Source: Oikopleura dioica (taxonomy: Eukaryota; Chordata; Appendicularia; Copelata; Oikopleuridae). Taken from it: DNA of 64,000 nt. Every line of letters begins with the position of its first letter. Positions within the stretch are counted from its first letter, which is position 1. A program made the position numbers and the translations under genes. Location: contig OU015566.1 in the NCBI GenBank assembly GCA_907165135.1, positions 6,432,157 to 6,496,156 of the forward strand, given 5' to 3'. This document shows, piece by piece, positions 34,608-46,741 of this stretch. The notes below the pieces were generated by a model, which saw only the letters and a program-made list of their open reading frames with translations, had not been told where the DNA came from and searched no databases.

Positions 34608-34880
34608 TCAAAAGACTTTTCTATTTTCATAAGTCGCCGAGTGAGCTGTGACAGAAATCGAAGAAATTTGGTTTTTTGGGAGTTTGAATTTGAACTCAAC
34701 TTGTGCGTCGCCAGTAGAATCTTCCAACATAGCAAGGTAGCACATCTTCCAGTTCTTTTTTTCTTTCCTGGAGATTTTCTGATTGCAATACGCGAAAGAA
34801 GCCCAGTTGGAAAAAGTCTCTCCGCCAATAGAGTAGTTGTCTTTCGCGCAATTTATAAGTTCAGAATGTCTTCTGACCAA
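34608..34880 (-). pseudogene. PAW-domain fragment, second copy
   Basis: Same 90-residue frame as 6357-6629, flanked by the same tandem repeats. Confidence 0.4.
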
Positions 34881-35050
34881 GATTTTTTATTATTTTCTGA
34901 TAATAAAAAATTTTTTATTGACAAAATAACGTTAAGAAGGGGCTAATAAACGTGATAATAGCATTAAATTTTTAATAAGAAATAAAATAATCATCTAAAT
35001 CTTGGTTGAGAATTTTCTGACCAAGATTTCTCACATTTTCCAAAAAAAAA

Positions 35051-35191
35051 GCCAGCCCCTCCGACCATTTCCCCGCTGGGATTAGGCTGGAGGGGCTTTT
35101 TTGCGTTTGGCGAGCCTGAGGCCAAAATTGACCAAACGTAAAAAAGCCCCTCCAGCCAAATCCCCGCGGGGAAATGGCCGGAGGGGCTGGC
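35051..35191. mobile_element. Foldback element family 1, long form
   Basis: Counterpart of 6799-6939; unlike the other two element loci, it is full length in both duplicate blocks. Confidence 0.8.
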
Positions 35192-35731
35192 TTTTTCAAA
35201 CCAATTAAAGTGCGAAGAAACTTTTTTTCTCGTAACCAAGATTCAGAGAATTCTCTCCATTAAATTTTTCTTCTATCGATAATATAACGATTATTAACCC
35301 TTAATTTACGCAATGATAGTGTCAAAATTAAGATTTTGAAGTAAATTCTTATCTTAATCTTGGTTGACAATTTTTGACCAAGATTCCTTCCTTTTTCCCA
35401 TTGATGAAAATTTTTTCTCACCAATAGAACGTTAATAAACGGCTAATGAAGGCAATATTAGTGCAAAAAATTTAAAGTGGGCTTGTCTCGGCATCTCGAA
35501 AATGGGCTTGTAGAAAGGGATCTGCCAACAGACTCGTCCGACACTTTAACAAATACAACCGTCAATTCCAGGCGCGAATGTGCTCCGGCGAGTAATTTAT
35601 TTTCGTTGGTGTAATTTCATAAAAAGATATCAGTTTTGTAAAATTTGAAGCTAAATCGAAACTTTTGACAGCCCTCTCCGAAGCCAAGAACAATTTTCTT
35701 CGATGCAAACTGGCGTCAAATTCCAACGCCA

Positions 35732-36111
35732 ATGAAAAACGTCAAGATCGGCTGCTGCAACGGACAGGCTTACAATTCGCAGAAGCGATGCTGCTGCCGA
35801 CGAGTTTCGTTTGATATGGACAAGAAATTCTGCTGCGCCATCAACGTACTTTTCAAAAATACCTTTGCAAAGTTACTAAAATGGTGATTTCTAGGGTTGC
35901 GAAAGCTTCAAGATCATGAATAGAGGCAGCATTCAGGACTACAACGATTGTCTTTCTCTTGATGGTAAGACAAATTATCGATACCTACACCCTTAATCCT
36001 TCTTTTCGCTCTTTTATCAACCAATTTTCAGGTCTCGTCGTGCAGGAATACGGCTACCAAGGTCAACGAGGACAGCCCAAGATCTTCGGAAACGACCGAA
36101 GCCGAAACTAA
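35732..36111 (+). pseudogene. Galaxin-like last three exons, second copy
   Basis: Segments 35732-35845, 35895-35964 and 36032-36111, identical in plan to 7479-7858. Confidence 0.6.
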
Positions 36112-36834
36112 ACCCCTTCCACCGAGCAGTATCCGGAAAGTGGCAACAATCAGGGCGTAAGAGGTTAAAATCAGTCGCAGTACAAACAAAGCCCCCTTGA
36201 CTAAATTTCCTTGAAGTCCTGTTTCGCGTCTCCTTTTCCGTAGTTTTATATTTTGCGCTTTCAAAAAAGACTTCTTCAATTTTCAAACGAAATCTCGCCG
36301 ATTTTTTTTTATCTTTTTTGCCACATTTTTTTTGTCTTTTTTTTGTAAATTTTTTGTGTTAATTTTTAACTCATCGTCGCGGTCGACAAAATTTCGACCA
36401 TCCGCGATCATCACAAAACGAAACACGCGAGTACTATTTAAAAAAAGAAAACCATCAACCCTGAATTTCCCAATCCCCAAAAAACTACTTTCACTTTTTG
36501 ATATAATTTTTCTTGTGTAAATATCGCGCCACTAAGAACATGAATCAAACATGGCAGAACGCACGTCTGTACAGAAGACCACAAGATGGTAGCAGCCGAC
36601 AAAAAATAACGAAGAAAAAAATGAAGAAAAAACTCATCTTCCACAAAAAACAGCTGCCGCTTTATTTCAATAAATTTCCTGTTTATACCTAAAAATTGAT
36701 TTTTATAATTTTTTGCATCAAAATTTTGAAACTCGTCTTGAAGAAAATAGGAATCTACAAAAAATAACATTTACTTCCGCTTTCATCCCCATATAATCAA
36801 GGCTTCTGAGGGAGAGCAATACAGTGAGAAAGAA

Positions 36835-37132
36835 ATGAGTGCAATTAATGATTTTTACGACAAGCTCCGCCCTGATCAAGTGAACAAGTTCCAATAAATT
36901 TTGGAGGATCTGAGAGGGGCCTACGACAACCTTGATCCTGCCGAGAAAGAGTTCTTCGAGTCGAAATACTCAGACGGTTCTGCTGGTGATTGCCCGGTGG
37001 TGAGGCTTATTGGTAATGCTGAAGCCTTCGATACAGGTAAATTTTTATTTCGAATTAAAAATGTTTCTAAAAATTTAAATTCTCCCAGAAGCAACAACTG
37101 ATGGTCAAAGCCATTTTTGTATTCTTTTATAA
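36835..37132 (+). pseudogene. Small helical protein gene with nonsense codon, second copy
   Basis: join(36835..37036,37089..37132) with TAA at 36895-36897, as at 8641-8643. Confidence 0.6.
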
Positions 37133-37310
37133 AAGAAAAATTGTATCTTGAAAGAAAATATGCAATAAAATGATCAAAATAAGACTTCAAGAAAATCAAA
37201 CCGTTTTTTTTACATGCTAAGTGTATTGAGAAAAGCAAAAGAAGTATCGCCTAAATAAGTGACAATTTGTGTAAGGTGTTTTCGTGAAGATCGTGTTCAA
37301 TTTCCAAAGC

Positions 37311-40162
37311 TCAAGAATTTTGAAGATTCTCCATTGTATCGAATATCCAGTCCACATAATTCGAAACTTTAGCGTAAATTCCTGGAAAATTCGGAGCAGC
37401 GCAGCCGAAACCCCAAGATACAACACCGTAAACAACGGGTTTTCCAAAAGCTTCGCAGACCAAGGGTCCTCCAGAGTCGCCCTGGCAGGAGTCTTTACCG
37501 CCGTCAGTTTGTCCATCGCCATCAAAATCGGGTATTCCAGCGCAAAACTGTGTCTCCCAGGTTGTTGGCTCAAAACTTATCATATTCGTCGCTTCACAGT
37601 ACTCGTTAGAAAATGTGTAGACGCCGACTTCATTCAAAAGATGACTTGGCTCGTTACCAACCCCATAACCTGCTACCTTGCAGTAAGATCCGTCGGCAAC
37701 ATGGTCTGCTGGAAGACATGCAGGGGATATCTTCGATGCGCAAGTCTCTGGGCCGTCAGGCCCGTACTGATTGATAAGCGACTCCTTGACATTGGGAATT
37801 TTCAGAAGACAGATGTCATGAGGAGTTCCAGTCTCGTCAGTACTGTTGAAATCAAAATGATCGTAATTTTCGTGAATTTTGAAGTCTTGCAACTCAAGGT
37901 CCAAACTGCAAGGTTCAACACGGTCGATGACTGAGACTCCTAGAAGCACAAGGGCATCATCTATATTTGTACCGAAACAACAGTGTGCAGCAGTCAGCAC
38001 AAAATCGTGAGAGCCGTCTTCAAACATTGTGATCAATGTTCCTCCGCAGGAGAAATCAAAGTTCGCGTAATAAGGATGCGCATCGATCGGCACATCTGTT
38101 CCGCCGATGATTTTTGTAAGAGGTTCGCTCTCGATTGGTTCAAGAGGAGTTTCACAAGTCATGTTTTTCCAAGATGGCTGCTCGAAAGTCGCATTTGGGA
38201 AGATTCCAGGACCAGTGGGAAGCGGAGAAGAGTCAGTTGTCGACGTTTCGGTTGGTTCTGTCACAGGAGGTGGAGTGAGAACAAAGCTCTCCATTTCGTT
38301 CGCGTCCACAAAGCTTACACTGAAGAAATCGTTTAGCTCAGCGCAACTGCTCCCAGTGTAGTCAAGAACGCCTTTGAGAACGGGATAGTCATCGACAAGG
38401 CAGATGAGCCCTCCGCCAGTATCACCAAGACAAGTTTTTGCTGGGTCATTTTCGTCGATCGATTTGAATTCTCCATCCAAAAAGATTAAAACGGCATCAC
38501 GAAGGACCGTTGCTTGCTCGGGCATGGACTCATCGTAGTCACCGAGGCCAGCTATATAACAGCTTGTTCCACTAAAAATTGTTAAAGCCAGGTAATTGGG
38601 CCAAGATTTAACGCCGAAACGCATATCGACCCATTTCCGGGTAAGGCGCAGAAATATGGTTTGAAAGATGGTCATTTTCTAGTGTTAAAACAACACATGA
38701 GAGATATTTCAATATTGTAGTCCGGCGTCTGAAGATCATATTTATAGTAAAATATGGGTTGATGTAAGCAAGAAAACGGGTCTACGGGCTCTCAACCAAA
38801 AATGGGTCGATATGCGTTCCGGGAAAATTCTATTTCATGCGTTCCAGCGTTAACTCACTCTTCCAACTCCACATCTGATAAGCAAGCTGGCTCAAAACAC
38901 GATCCGCCAGCACACGAATCTGGGGCGTTGTCAATCAAATTTGGAACCCTAACCATGCACTGTCTGGTTTCAGATAGAATTCCCCATCGATACTCGATGG
39001 GATTGATTATGTATTCATCGTTGTCGGGATATTCCAAATCATGAGCGCCAATATGAATGTTGAATCGGGACACACCAAAGAAGCAGCACCACGAGTCTGT
39101 CACAAGCCAGTCGTCAGAACCGTCCTCGTATTTTGTCAAAATAGTCAGGCCGCAGTTTTCAGACTCATCAAAGCCCGTCTTCTCGCTCCAAGCAAACCAA
39201 GGGTATCTTCCTTTTTTCGTTTCTTGGCCACCAGCGATTTTCGAAGAGCTGCCAGGGCTTGAGCATGTTTTCGTCTTTGGCATGGATAGGGGTGGAAGCT
39301 CGAAAGTTTGCTCCCAATCGATCGGCTCTTTGTAGAGTGAATGGAGCATGCATTTGGTGTAGTCTTCGTTGTTGGTTTCTTCATCGATTTGCTAAAAATT
39401 GAATTGAGGCTTGGCTGGTTTTGAAAGACAGAGCTTGATTCTCACCTTGGTCATGAAATAGTAATTGGCTTTTGTTACGCATTCTTCCACTGCTTCAAAA
39501 TCGTGCTGGTCCTCATCGAAATTCACCTCCATCAGCAAAGAGTCACCATTCTCGTTTTTCAGTTCTCGTTGTTTATATCGTCGAGAAAACTGGAGAAAAA
39601 CGCTTTCTTTCGACTCATGTCTTTCTTTTTTCGGCGCTTGATGTCCTATGAACTGATTTTCGTAGACATCAAGTTGGCGGTCAGAAAATGAGACATGTAG
39701 ATCTTGCAAGTGAAGATGATGGTCAGTGACGAACTCGCCGCAGTTGGAGATTTTAAACCGAACCATTCCGACGTAATCTTCCTCTGCTGGCAGCCTTGTT
39801 TTTCCTTTGAAGTCGACCGAGTAGAGAACAGAACCATATTTTCGACGGATTACCCTGGCCTTTGCTTTTGATGCTTGCTTAGATGGAATTTTGAGCGGAT
39901 CGAAGAAAATTTTCTTCATAAATATCGAAAATTAATCCCTTTCCTTAAAACCATTGCACTTCTTTTTGCACTTTACTGACGATCCGAAAACTGCTCCATT
40001 GTCCGGGTCACAACCTTGCTTGAGTTTTGGAAACTCGCAATAGCTAACTGGCTGGGATGTTTCAGTTGGGCTGAATGAAGTTGTTGATGTAGCAGACGTG
40101 GAGATAAAAGTCGTCGAGTGAAACGCACTCGTAGTTAAAAAGAAGGAAGAAAGTAACTTCAT
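37311..40162 (-). CDS. Two-domain trypsin-family protein (T' paralogue), best-preserved copy
   Basis: Model complement(join(37311..38571,38859..39391,39446..39877,39977..40162)) gives about 803 residues. The first exon encodes the signal-like MKLLSSFFLTTSAFHS, a Ser/Thr-rich stretch and two cysteines; a 99-bp intron (GTAAAG...CTAAG, phase 0) removes the intervening stop. If it is not spliced, an ATG at 39919 would give a protein without a signal peptide. Domain 1 is an inactive trypsin fold (IAGGQE, TDSWCC, GDTGGG). Domain 2 has IIGGTD, TAAHC, DICLLK and GDSGGP with a trypsin-type S1 Asp. Expected role: a secreted serine protease with a regulatory or binding pseudoprotease domain. The intron between domain-1 halves is 287 bp against 44 bp in the T copies, because of an inserted element. 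Confidence 0.7.
38619..38817. mobile_element. MITE-like insertion in a protease intron
   Basis: A perfect 18-bp inverted repeat, acgcatatcgacccattt at 38619-38636 and its complement at 38800-38817, brackets about 160 bp of noncoding sequence. It explains the 287-bp intron length in this paralogue. No coding capacity, and no target duplication assigned. Confidence 0.6.
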
Positions 40163-40598
40163 CTCTTCTCGAGCGACTCTCGTTCTGACCGCACCCGAAC
40201 TTTTGCCGTCGTTTTTAAGTGCTTCATGGCTTTGACGAAGTTTAGCAGAAGAAAGAAAATCTTTAATGAACTATTCTGCGGTTTACGGAGATTGATCTTG
40301 ATATTGTATCCATCGCATTGTATTTGTTTCATGATGTGCGCATGAAAGAACGATGACCTTTGGGAGGTCTTTCTTTTTTTGCTGACCTGTCATCTTGAAA
40401 TTCTTACAAATAGATGAACCAACAACTTTTACGGAGTGCAACATGTTTTAATTAAACGCTTGTACGGTCAAAACAGTAAAGAAAAGAATGCTTAGTACGC
40501 TTTGATTTTTCGGGGAAAAAAAGAAAGAGGGAAAGTTAGGTCAAACATTGGTGAAGGAAACAGGGATTTTTCTAAAGAAGTGACATGTCGATTTCGGC

Positions 40599-43500
40599 TT
40601 AGATGTCAGTATCGTGCCAGCCGTTGAGTTGTTGGTCGGGAGTTTGGTGGCCAGAGCGCGACATTTGGGTCATCGCGGTTGGAGATCGGTGCTCAGAGGG
40701 GAGGAGGGATGTTCCTTCGTCGTGGTAGGTCGTCACCTGAAGTTGTTTTAAACGCTGGTACAATGTAAAAGAATGGAGGGAAAGGTTAGTTAGAAATCAA
40801 AGGAGGAAAGAAAGGAGTTAGAGAAAGGAGGATAAATCTGGATCCAATCAAGCCAATAATCAAATCGCTCAAATTGTTGAATCATTGAACCTCGGATTTC
40901 TGAGCAGCAATAGAAATCATTTCAATATCAGCTTCAGTGAAAACTGTGATGTGCTTTGAATTGTTTGTGGTGCTCATTTTTCGTTGAAAACAAGGAAGAG
41001 AACCAGCTAGAATTGCTGAATTCTTTTTCAACAAAATTGCCTATTTAGGTTCTCATCAATTTCCATCTTCGCTTGTTTTTCTGGCGGAGAGCTTCTAGGC
41101 TTGGGAACTGCTGATGATCTTCCGGAAGCACGAGCGGATGCATGAGTCGATGCTCGGAGAGTTTGAGGGAGGGAAGCTTTGCTCATTCGGCTGGGGGACT
41201 CGCGCACGAACGAGGTGTTTTCGATCCCACTTTCTGGTTTTGGAGTAACTTGAGCTATTTTTTGGTTCAGCAATTTGACCATAAATCTTTACATCCCTTT
41301 TTCTTCATTTGAACCGTCCCTGAAGCCTTAGGCTTGTTCTTCGCAGCTTCAAGTCTTGCAATTTCTTCATCAATATTTCTCTCTGCCTCTTTTTGCTTCT
41401 CCACAGCAATTTGATATTCTTTCATTTGCTTTTCATATTCTTCTCCAGCGGCTTTGACGGCTTTTTCTGCAGCTTTCTGTCCAAATTCATTCAAAAATCA
41501 GTGCCAAAATAAAAATTTGTGATCCGTGCTCTTGCTTTTCCGTGATTTTTTTTAATGATCATTTTTGAACATGCCTGGGCGTCAACCATTCCGAAAATGG
41601 GACGTGTTGTGCGGAAAATAGCCTAGTGGAAGTGAAAAAGAAAGGAAAAGAAGAAGGAAGATACAAGAAGTAGGAGAAGGAAGATTGAAAGATTAATTTA
41701 CCTCGTCGTTGTTGTAGTGATCGTCCAAATCCTCTGGTCGGAAGAGCGAGTTTGTCAGCTCCTGTGAAAGTTGTATCGTTATCACTTTGTTTTCATCCAA
41801 TTTCGTTTTTACCTGGGAGAGTCGTTTACGGATATCGTGGGGCTTATCTTCAGACATTCGGTACATCGTGGCAGCGGCATAGGTGGCGACGCACTCGTTT
41901 GCAGAGTGAAGGAGGGGTTGGAGGATAACAGTGGCGTTTTGAGCTTCGATTTGGTCGGCAGCTTCCTTATCAGTTGCGAGTTCGCACAAAAGACCAGCTA
42001 GAAAATTTATTGTAAATTTGAAACTACGTTTTTGAAACATCTTAGAGAATGTCTTTCTTGAGAAAGCATATGATCTTACCTGCGCTTCGCTGCATATTCC
42101 CATTCGGAGAAGACAGGAATCGAACAACAGTTGGAATCACATTGGATTGTCGGATGAGCTGTCGATTCATTGGATCTCGCGCCAAGACGTGAAGTGCGCC
42201 AGTGGAACCTTCCGCTACATCTTCCGGGACAACTCCATCTTCGTCGTCATCTCGGTAGCCGCGGGACATCTCCCCGTCCGCTCGGAAAAGCAGCTCAATC
42301 AATTTCGGAATCGCTCCTGCGTCACGAAGATATTGCTGGTTTGCAGATCCGATGCCCAAGTTTCGGCAGAGGCCAATAACTGCCTTGACGAGTGGGTAGT
42401 GAGAGTCAGGGCCAAGGAGCTTCACGAGCGTTGGAATTCCATGTCGAACAGCTTCCTGTGCCGCCTTTGCTTGCTCATGTCGCGATGTCAAATGTCGCAG
42501 CGCGCAAATGGCCGGTTCGGTGATGTCATCCCGCTCGACAGCTTGGAGCATCGTTTGAACAAGCGCCTGGACACCGCCAAAGTGGCAAACGAGGGCTTTG
42601 TTTCTCGCATTGTTGCAGGTCAAGTTTGAGAGGATTCCAACGCAGCACATGACGATTCCGACATCGTTCGATTCCAAAAGCCGAACAGATCGCTGGAGCA
42701 AATCATCCAATCCTTCTTCCTTGGTCGCTTGATCAGAGAGATTTCGAAGCGTCCAGAGACAGTTCATAACGACTCTGTTGGATGGATTATCCAACATTGC
42801 GCCGAGAATGTTCATTCCATTGCACTCGATAATCACTTGTTTATTCGAGGTCTCGACAGAAAGGACCTTCAACAAACGACACGTGGTAAATAGAAGCTTT
42901 TCATAATCGGCATTGTGCTGGAGAATGCGAATAAGCTGCTGGGTTCCGTGCTTTGAGACGATAATGAGCTTCGATTCTTGGTGCTGAAAGGAGAGCATTT
43001 CCAAGCAATCAGTTAAAAGAGCGAGCATTCGAAGTGGAGCATTGTCCTTTGAGAGCAAATCGACCATCTTTTGGACTCCACCAGCCAATCGGACGGCTCG
43101 TTTGGCGTCGTCTCCCTGGTGTTGGAGGATGTTGTGGAGTGTGGTGAGGGAGTAATGGACCACTTTTTCGACGGGCGAAGAGAGCATCTTGACAAGAGCG
43201 GGAATTCCACCGGATCGGAAAATCGACAAGAGACCCTTTTTCGATCCAGAAATCGCTGTCAAAGTACCAGCCAAGGCCTTGACGGTTTCAGGGTCGTCGT
43301 TGGTCGTGAGGACCTTGACGATGGCGGGGATGAGATCGGGACTTTCAATGAGCGCATGTCGCGGGGCTTCTTTTTTCGCAAGTTGGAAAACGGTGCCAGC
43401 TGCTTGTCGAGCGACGCCGCGGTCAGGATCTTGCAACAGCTTTTTATTGGGTTGTCAATTTGAATTTGAAAGACGCAGAAAAAAGATGCAGCAAGTAGAC

Positions 43501-45318
43501 TTTCAAAGTCGTAATTTATTAATGAACCCTTGCCTTAATTAGTTCCGGAATGGCAATGGCGGTTACATCGACATCATCCTTGTAGTGGATCAGCATGACA
43601 ATGGCCTCCTTGAGCAGTTGGCTCGGCTGGGCAAGCTTTTGAACACAGGTGGCCTCTCCAGTTTCGTACTGAGTCGAAACAAAGCTCGATCCGTCGTCAA
43701 GAGTTTCGGGAAACATGGCAGCCCGGATCCGATCCGCTCGTGTTCTCACCATGTCTCTGTTTAGGTCAGAAACCTAAATTGGAAAATTTCAAAAAGGTCA
43801 AAATGGATATTTTTAAATCTGTGTGAAAATGGTCACGGGTGAGGGAACTCGTGCGCGGGGCTTCGAAAGATGAAACTAATTAACGGCAATTTGAGCTTGA
43901 TTGATGGAGAATTTTGAATAAACGAAAGGGGGGAGATTGTTTTAGAGCGAAATAAAGACCATAATGTCCCGATAAATATCATTTTTATTTAGTTTTTTTA
44001 TCAAAAAATGAATGAAAAACGTAATCTATCCTCCTTTACAGCACGATGTGTACCGTCAATAATTTTTCTATTTAATAAATTAATTAAATCTCAATTCAAA
44101 AACAAACTTTTTGAAGAAGAAATATTGATTTACCTGTTCATTCGCATACTCATGTTGCCACTCTTCAAACACCTGTCCCATTGTTCTTCAATATTTACTG
44201 ACAGCTTCTTCTGATTTCTCCTTCTGTAAATATACTTTCTATTTCGTAGCTAATTGAGCAAACTGAGGCTCCCTCTTTGAGCTTTTAGCGTGCGTGAATG
44301 GGGAGTAAGTGTCAAAACGCGCGGGAGCGAACCCAAAACTCGCTGTAGCTCTATCTATTGGCCAACTGTGGCTGCTATTGATCGCTCTGGGCAATGTTCG
44401 CCCGCTCAATGGGCCCGCGTAGTTTTGAATGATTCAACTCCCAACTCGTGCATAATCATCCTTCTCGATTTTAAAAGAGGCTCTGATCAATTTTTATGTA
44501 TTGGTCATCAGATCAAAGGATAATCATCCTTCTTGACATTAAAAATAAGCTCTCATCAATTTTTGTTTACCGGGGAGGTTCTTTTATGATAATATTTTTT
44601 AGAAATTTATTTCTCGAGCATTATTTTAAAGTAGCGCTTTATTTTCATACGCAATAATCAATATCAACTTTCAAGGCGTCACTGAGGGTGATCCGTCTAC
44701 GGCAAGCTTTGGAACGTCTTCATCGAAAAGTTGGAAAGAGGAGGCTTTAAGACAGGAGGTGGAGGAAGTTCTAGAGAGGGATCGCTCGTCTCTGGTGTAT
44801 CTTCTATCGCTACGCTCTGTTGATCATCACCAAACTGGAATGGTTATGCATTTTCATACTGTAAGAGTGGTAAATTGCTCGTCAACTGCGGTCGGTATCG
44901 GAATCAAGGAAGAAAACAACTTTGTACAACTTTGTTGGTATATGTATCTAGGTATTGGTGTTTTATTTGAGCTTATTGCTCTTGACTCCTTGAGTGAAGA
45001 GTGAGCTGCATGCATAGAAAAGAAGCAGTACCGGTTGTTATCAGTTTGGTTAGGTAAGCGCTCACAGACAGAGTAGATGCAATGACTGACTGTGACGAGA
45101 GCTAACACTCACATATACTCTTCTTCCGACTCGTAGTCGGTGCTTCTCGATCTATTCATTTCAGAGGCGATTGTGGTTGCGGAGTAATCTGAGTTCGGAA
45201 CAGAAACGTAGCTCAAACGATCGTCTTGATCTGAAAAATGTAAAAGTAGACCTGTGGAAAGAAGTAGGCCGCGGACGTAAAAATCTATCACCACCATCGG
45301 AGCTTCGTATTGGATCAT
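40599..45318 (-). CDS. CTNNB1: Beta-catenin, copy b with extended C-terminal exons
   Basis: Model complement(join(40599..40736,40891..40972,41041..41254,41293..41476,41702..41761,41813..41997,42080..43439,43534..43773,44134..44185,45113..45230)); the start is unresolved, with the frame open to an ATG at 45318. The core is the armadillo array of beta-catenin. Downstream of the NNDE end of the conserved armadillo/C-helix region, three exons fit in phase: a Lys/Glu-rich coiled coil ([17 protein letters not shown]), a Ser/Pro-rich stretch ([20 protein letters not shown]) and a short exon ([20 protein letters not shown]), before the terminal exon ending GWHDTDI. Introns 43440-43533 and 40973-41040 use GC donors, and the last intron has a weak GTTCAA donor. 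If the middle exons are skipped, NNDE joins the last exon in frame. The core is certain; the extension is a prediction. No nearby second gene explains these exons better. Confidence 0.8.
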
Positions 45319-46741
45319 TCAAAAGCTCTTGGAAAAGGCTTTCTTATGGATAGATAAAAACATGGCCCTAACTCCTAGTAGTTTTGACCTTATATTTATT
45401 TCAAATAACTCGAAACTGGGAGTTTTATATAAGTTATAGGTATCACTTTATAGTATTCATATGACCCACATTTTCATTGCGTCGAAGATCTGGGCCAACT
45501 TGCGTCTAAATTAATCTATTTTTGATAATTCCAAACACGATGTGCCCCACAAGCATTTGACCTTAATTTCGAGAGAATATGATTATGGCTAAGCAAGTGC
45601 CCGTGTTTTTGCAATAAAGAGAGAAACATTGATAGTTGTCTTTTTAAACGAGTCAATTGGCACTTGAAGATCTAGTTCAGATCCTGTCTAAATTCATCTA
45701 TGGGAGATTTCAAATTTTGCGGACGGGTAAAAAAAATTTTTTTCGTGGTATTTGGTGATTTAAGCCATTTGAAAGAAGTGATAAAAATGCCTTGTGAACG
45801 AGGCGAAAACAGGAACGAGCAGCTACAAAACGACCTCGAGATCAGGCGCTGAAAATAAGGCTCATCCCTAACCCGGAAATTTACGAAATTTAGATGTCGA
45901 AGTGTAAGGAGAAAAACCTAACCTAACGACCTAACCCTAACTGCATAATGCAGTTTCTTTCTAAAGATCAGTGAGTGCTTAAAATAGGTCACTGTATTGA
46001 CCGAATCCCCGGATCGAACTGTATTACAGTCGGAGTCCATAATAAGAGACTTTTTCTCAAAATGTCGAAAATCAGCTGCAGTAAAAATCAAATTTAAGGG
46101 GAGGTGGTCGCTTTCTTGACTTTTTGAACAAGCATAATTAAAAAATTTTAATTTCTTTAATTCTAATTTCAGGGGATAATAAAGGGTTAAATGAAGAAGT
46201 CAACGTGGAAAAATTTCAAAAAATTTTCGAAGATTGAAAAAATTTTCGTCGAAGTGGGCGTTACTCTTAACAAAGGTTACGGCCAAATCCTTAAAAATTG
46301 TGAAAATCTAACTGTCAAAAACATTGTTTAAACGAGTACTAAGAAGCAAACGTGGAGAAAAATTGGGTAGTTATGGTGATTTAGGTTGAAAAAGCCAATT
46401 TTTGGAGTTTTGTTTTGTTAAAAATTGTCATTTATCATTCACTTTTCAATTTTTCACATTGTGAAATTAGTGAACATTAGTAAATTTTCGAAAAACCGTA
46501 CTACGTACGTCCCAGAAAAGACAATATTGTTATTGCTTTTTAAAAATAATAGAAAAGATGAGTACTTTCGATGAGTTCGAAATAAATTTTGTTCCAAACA
46601 AGCATTTTTTGATTATCGAAATTTGTGTCTATCTGGTAGAGCGCTATGTTGCCCTCGCAAATTCTAGTTGAAGTAAAAACATGCTATGCTCTTTATAAAC
46701 TCGGGCAAGACCAATTAATTATCAAAAATCCGAGCTCGAGA
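45319..46741. other. No gene; repeat of 18804-20240 with shortened homopolymers
   Basis: Same intergenic sequence as the first copy. Runs of A, T, C and G are one to three bases shorter at many sites from about 45.9 kb on. Confidence 0.45.
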
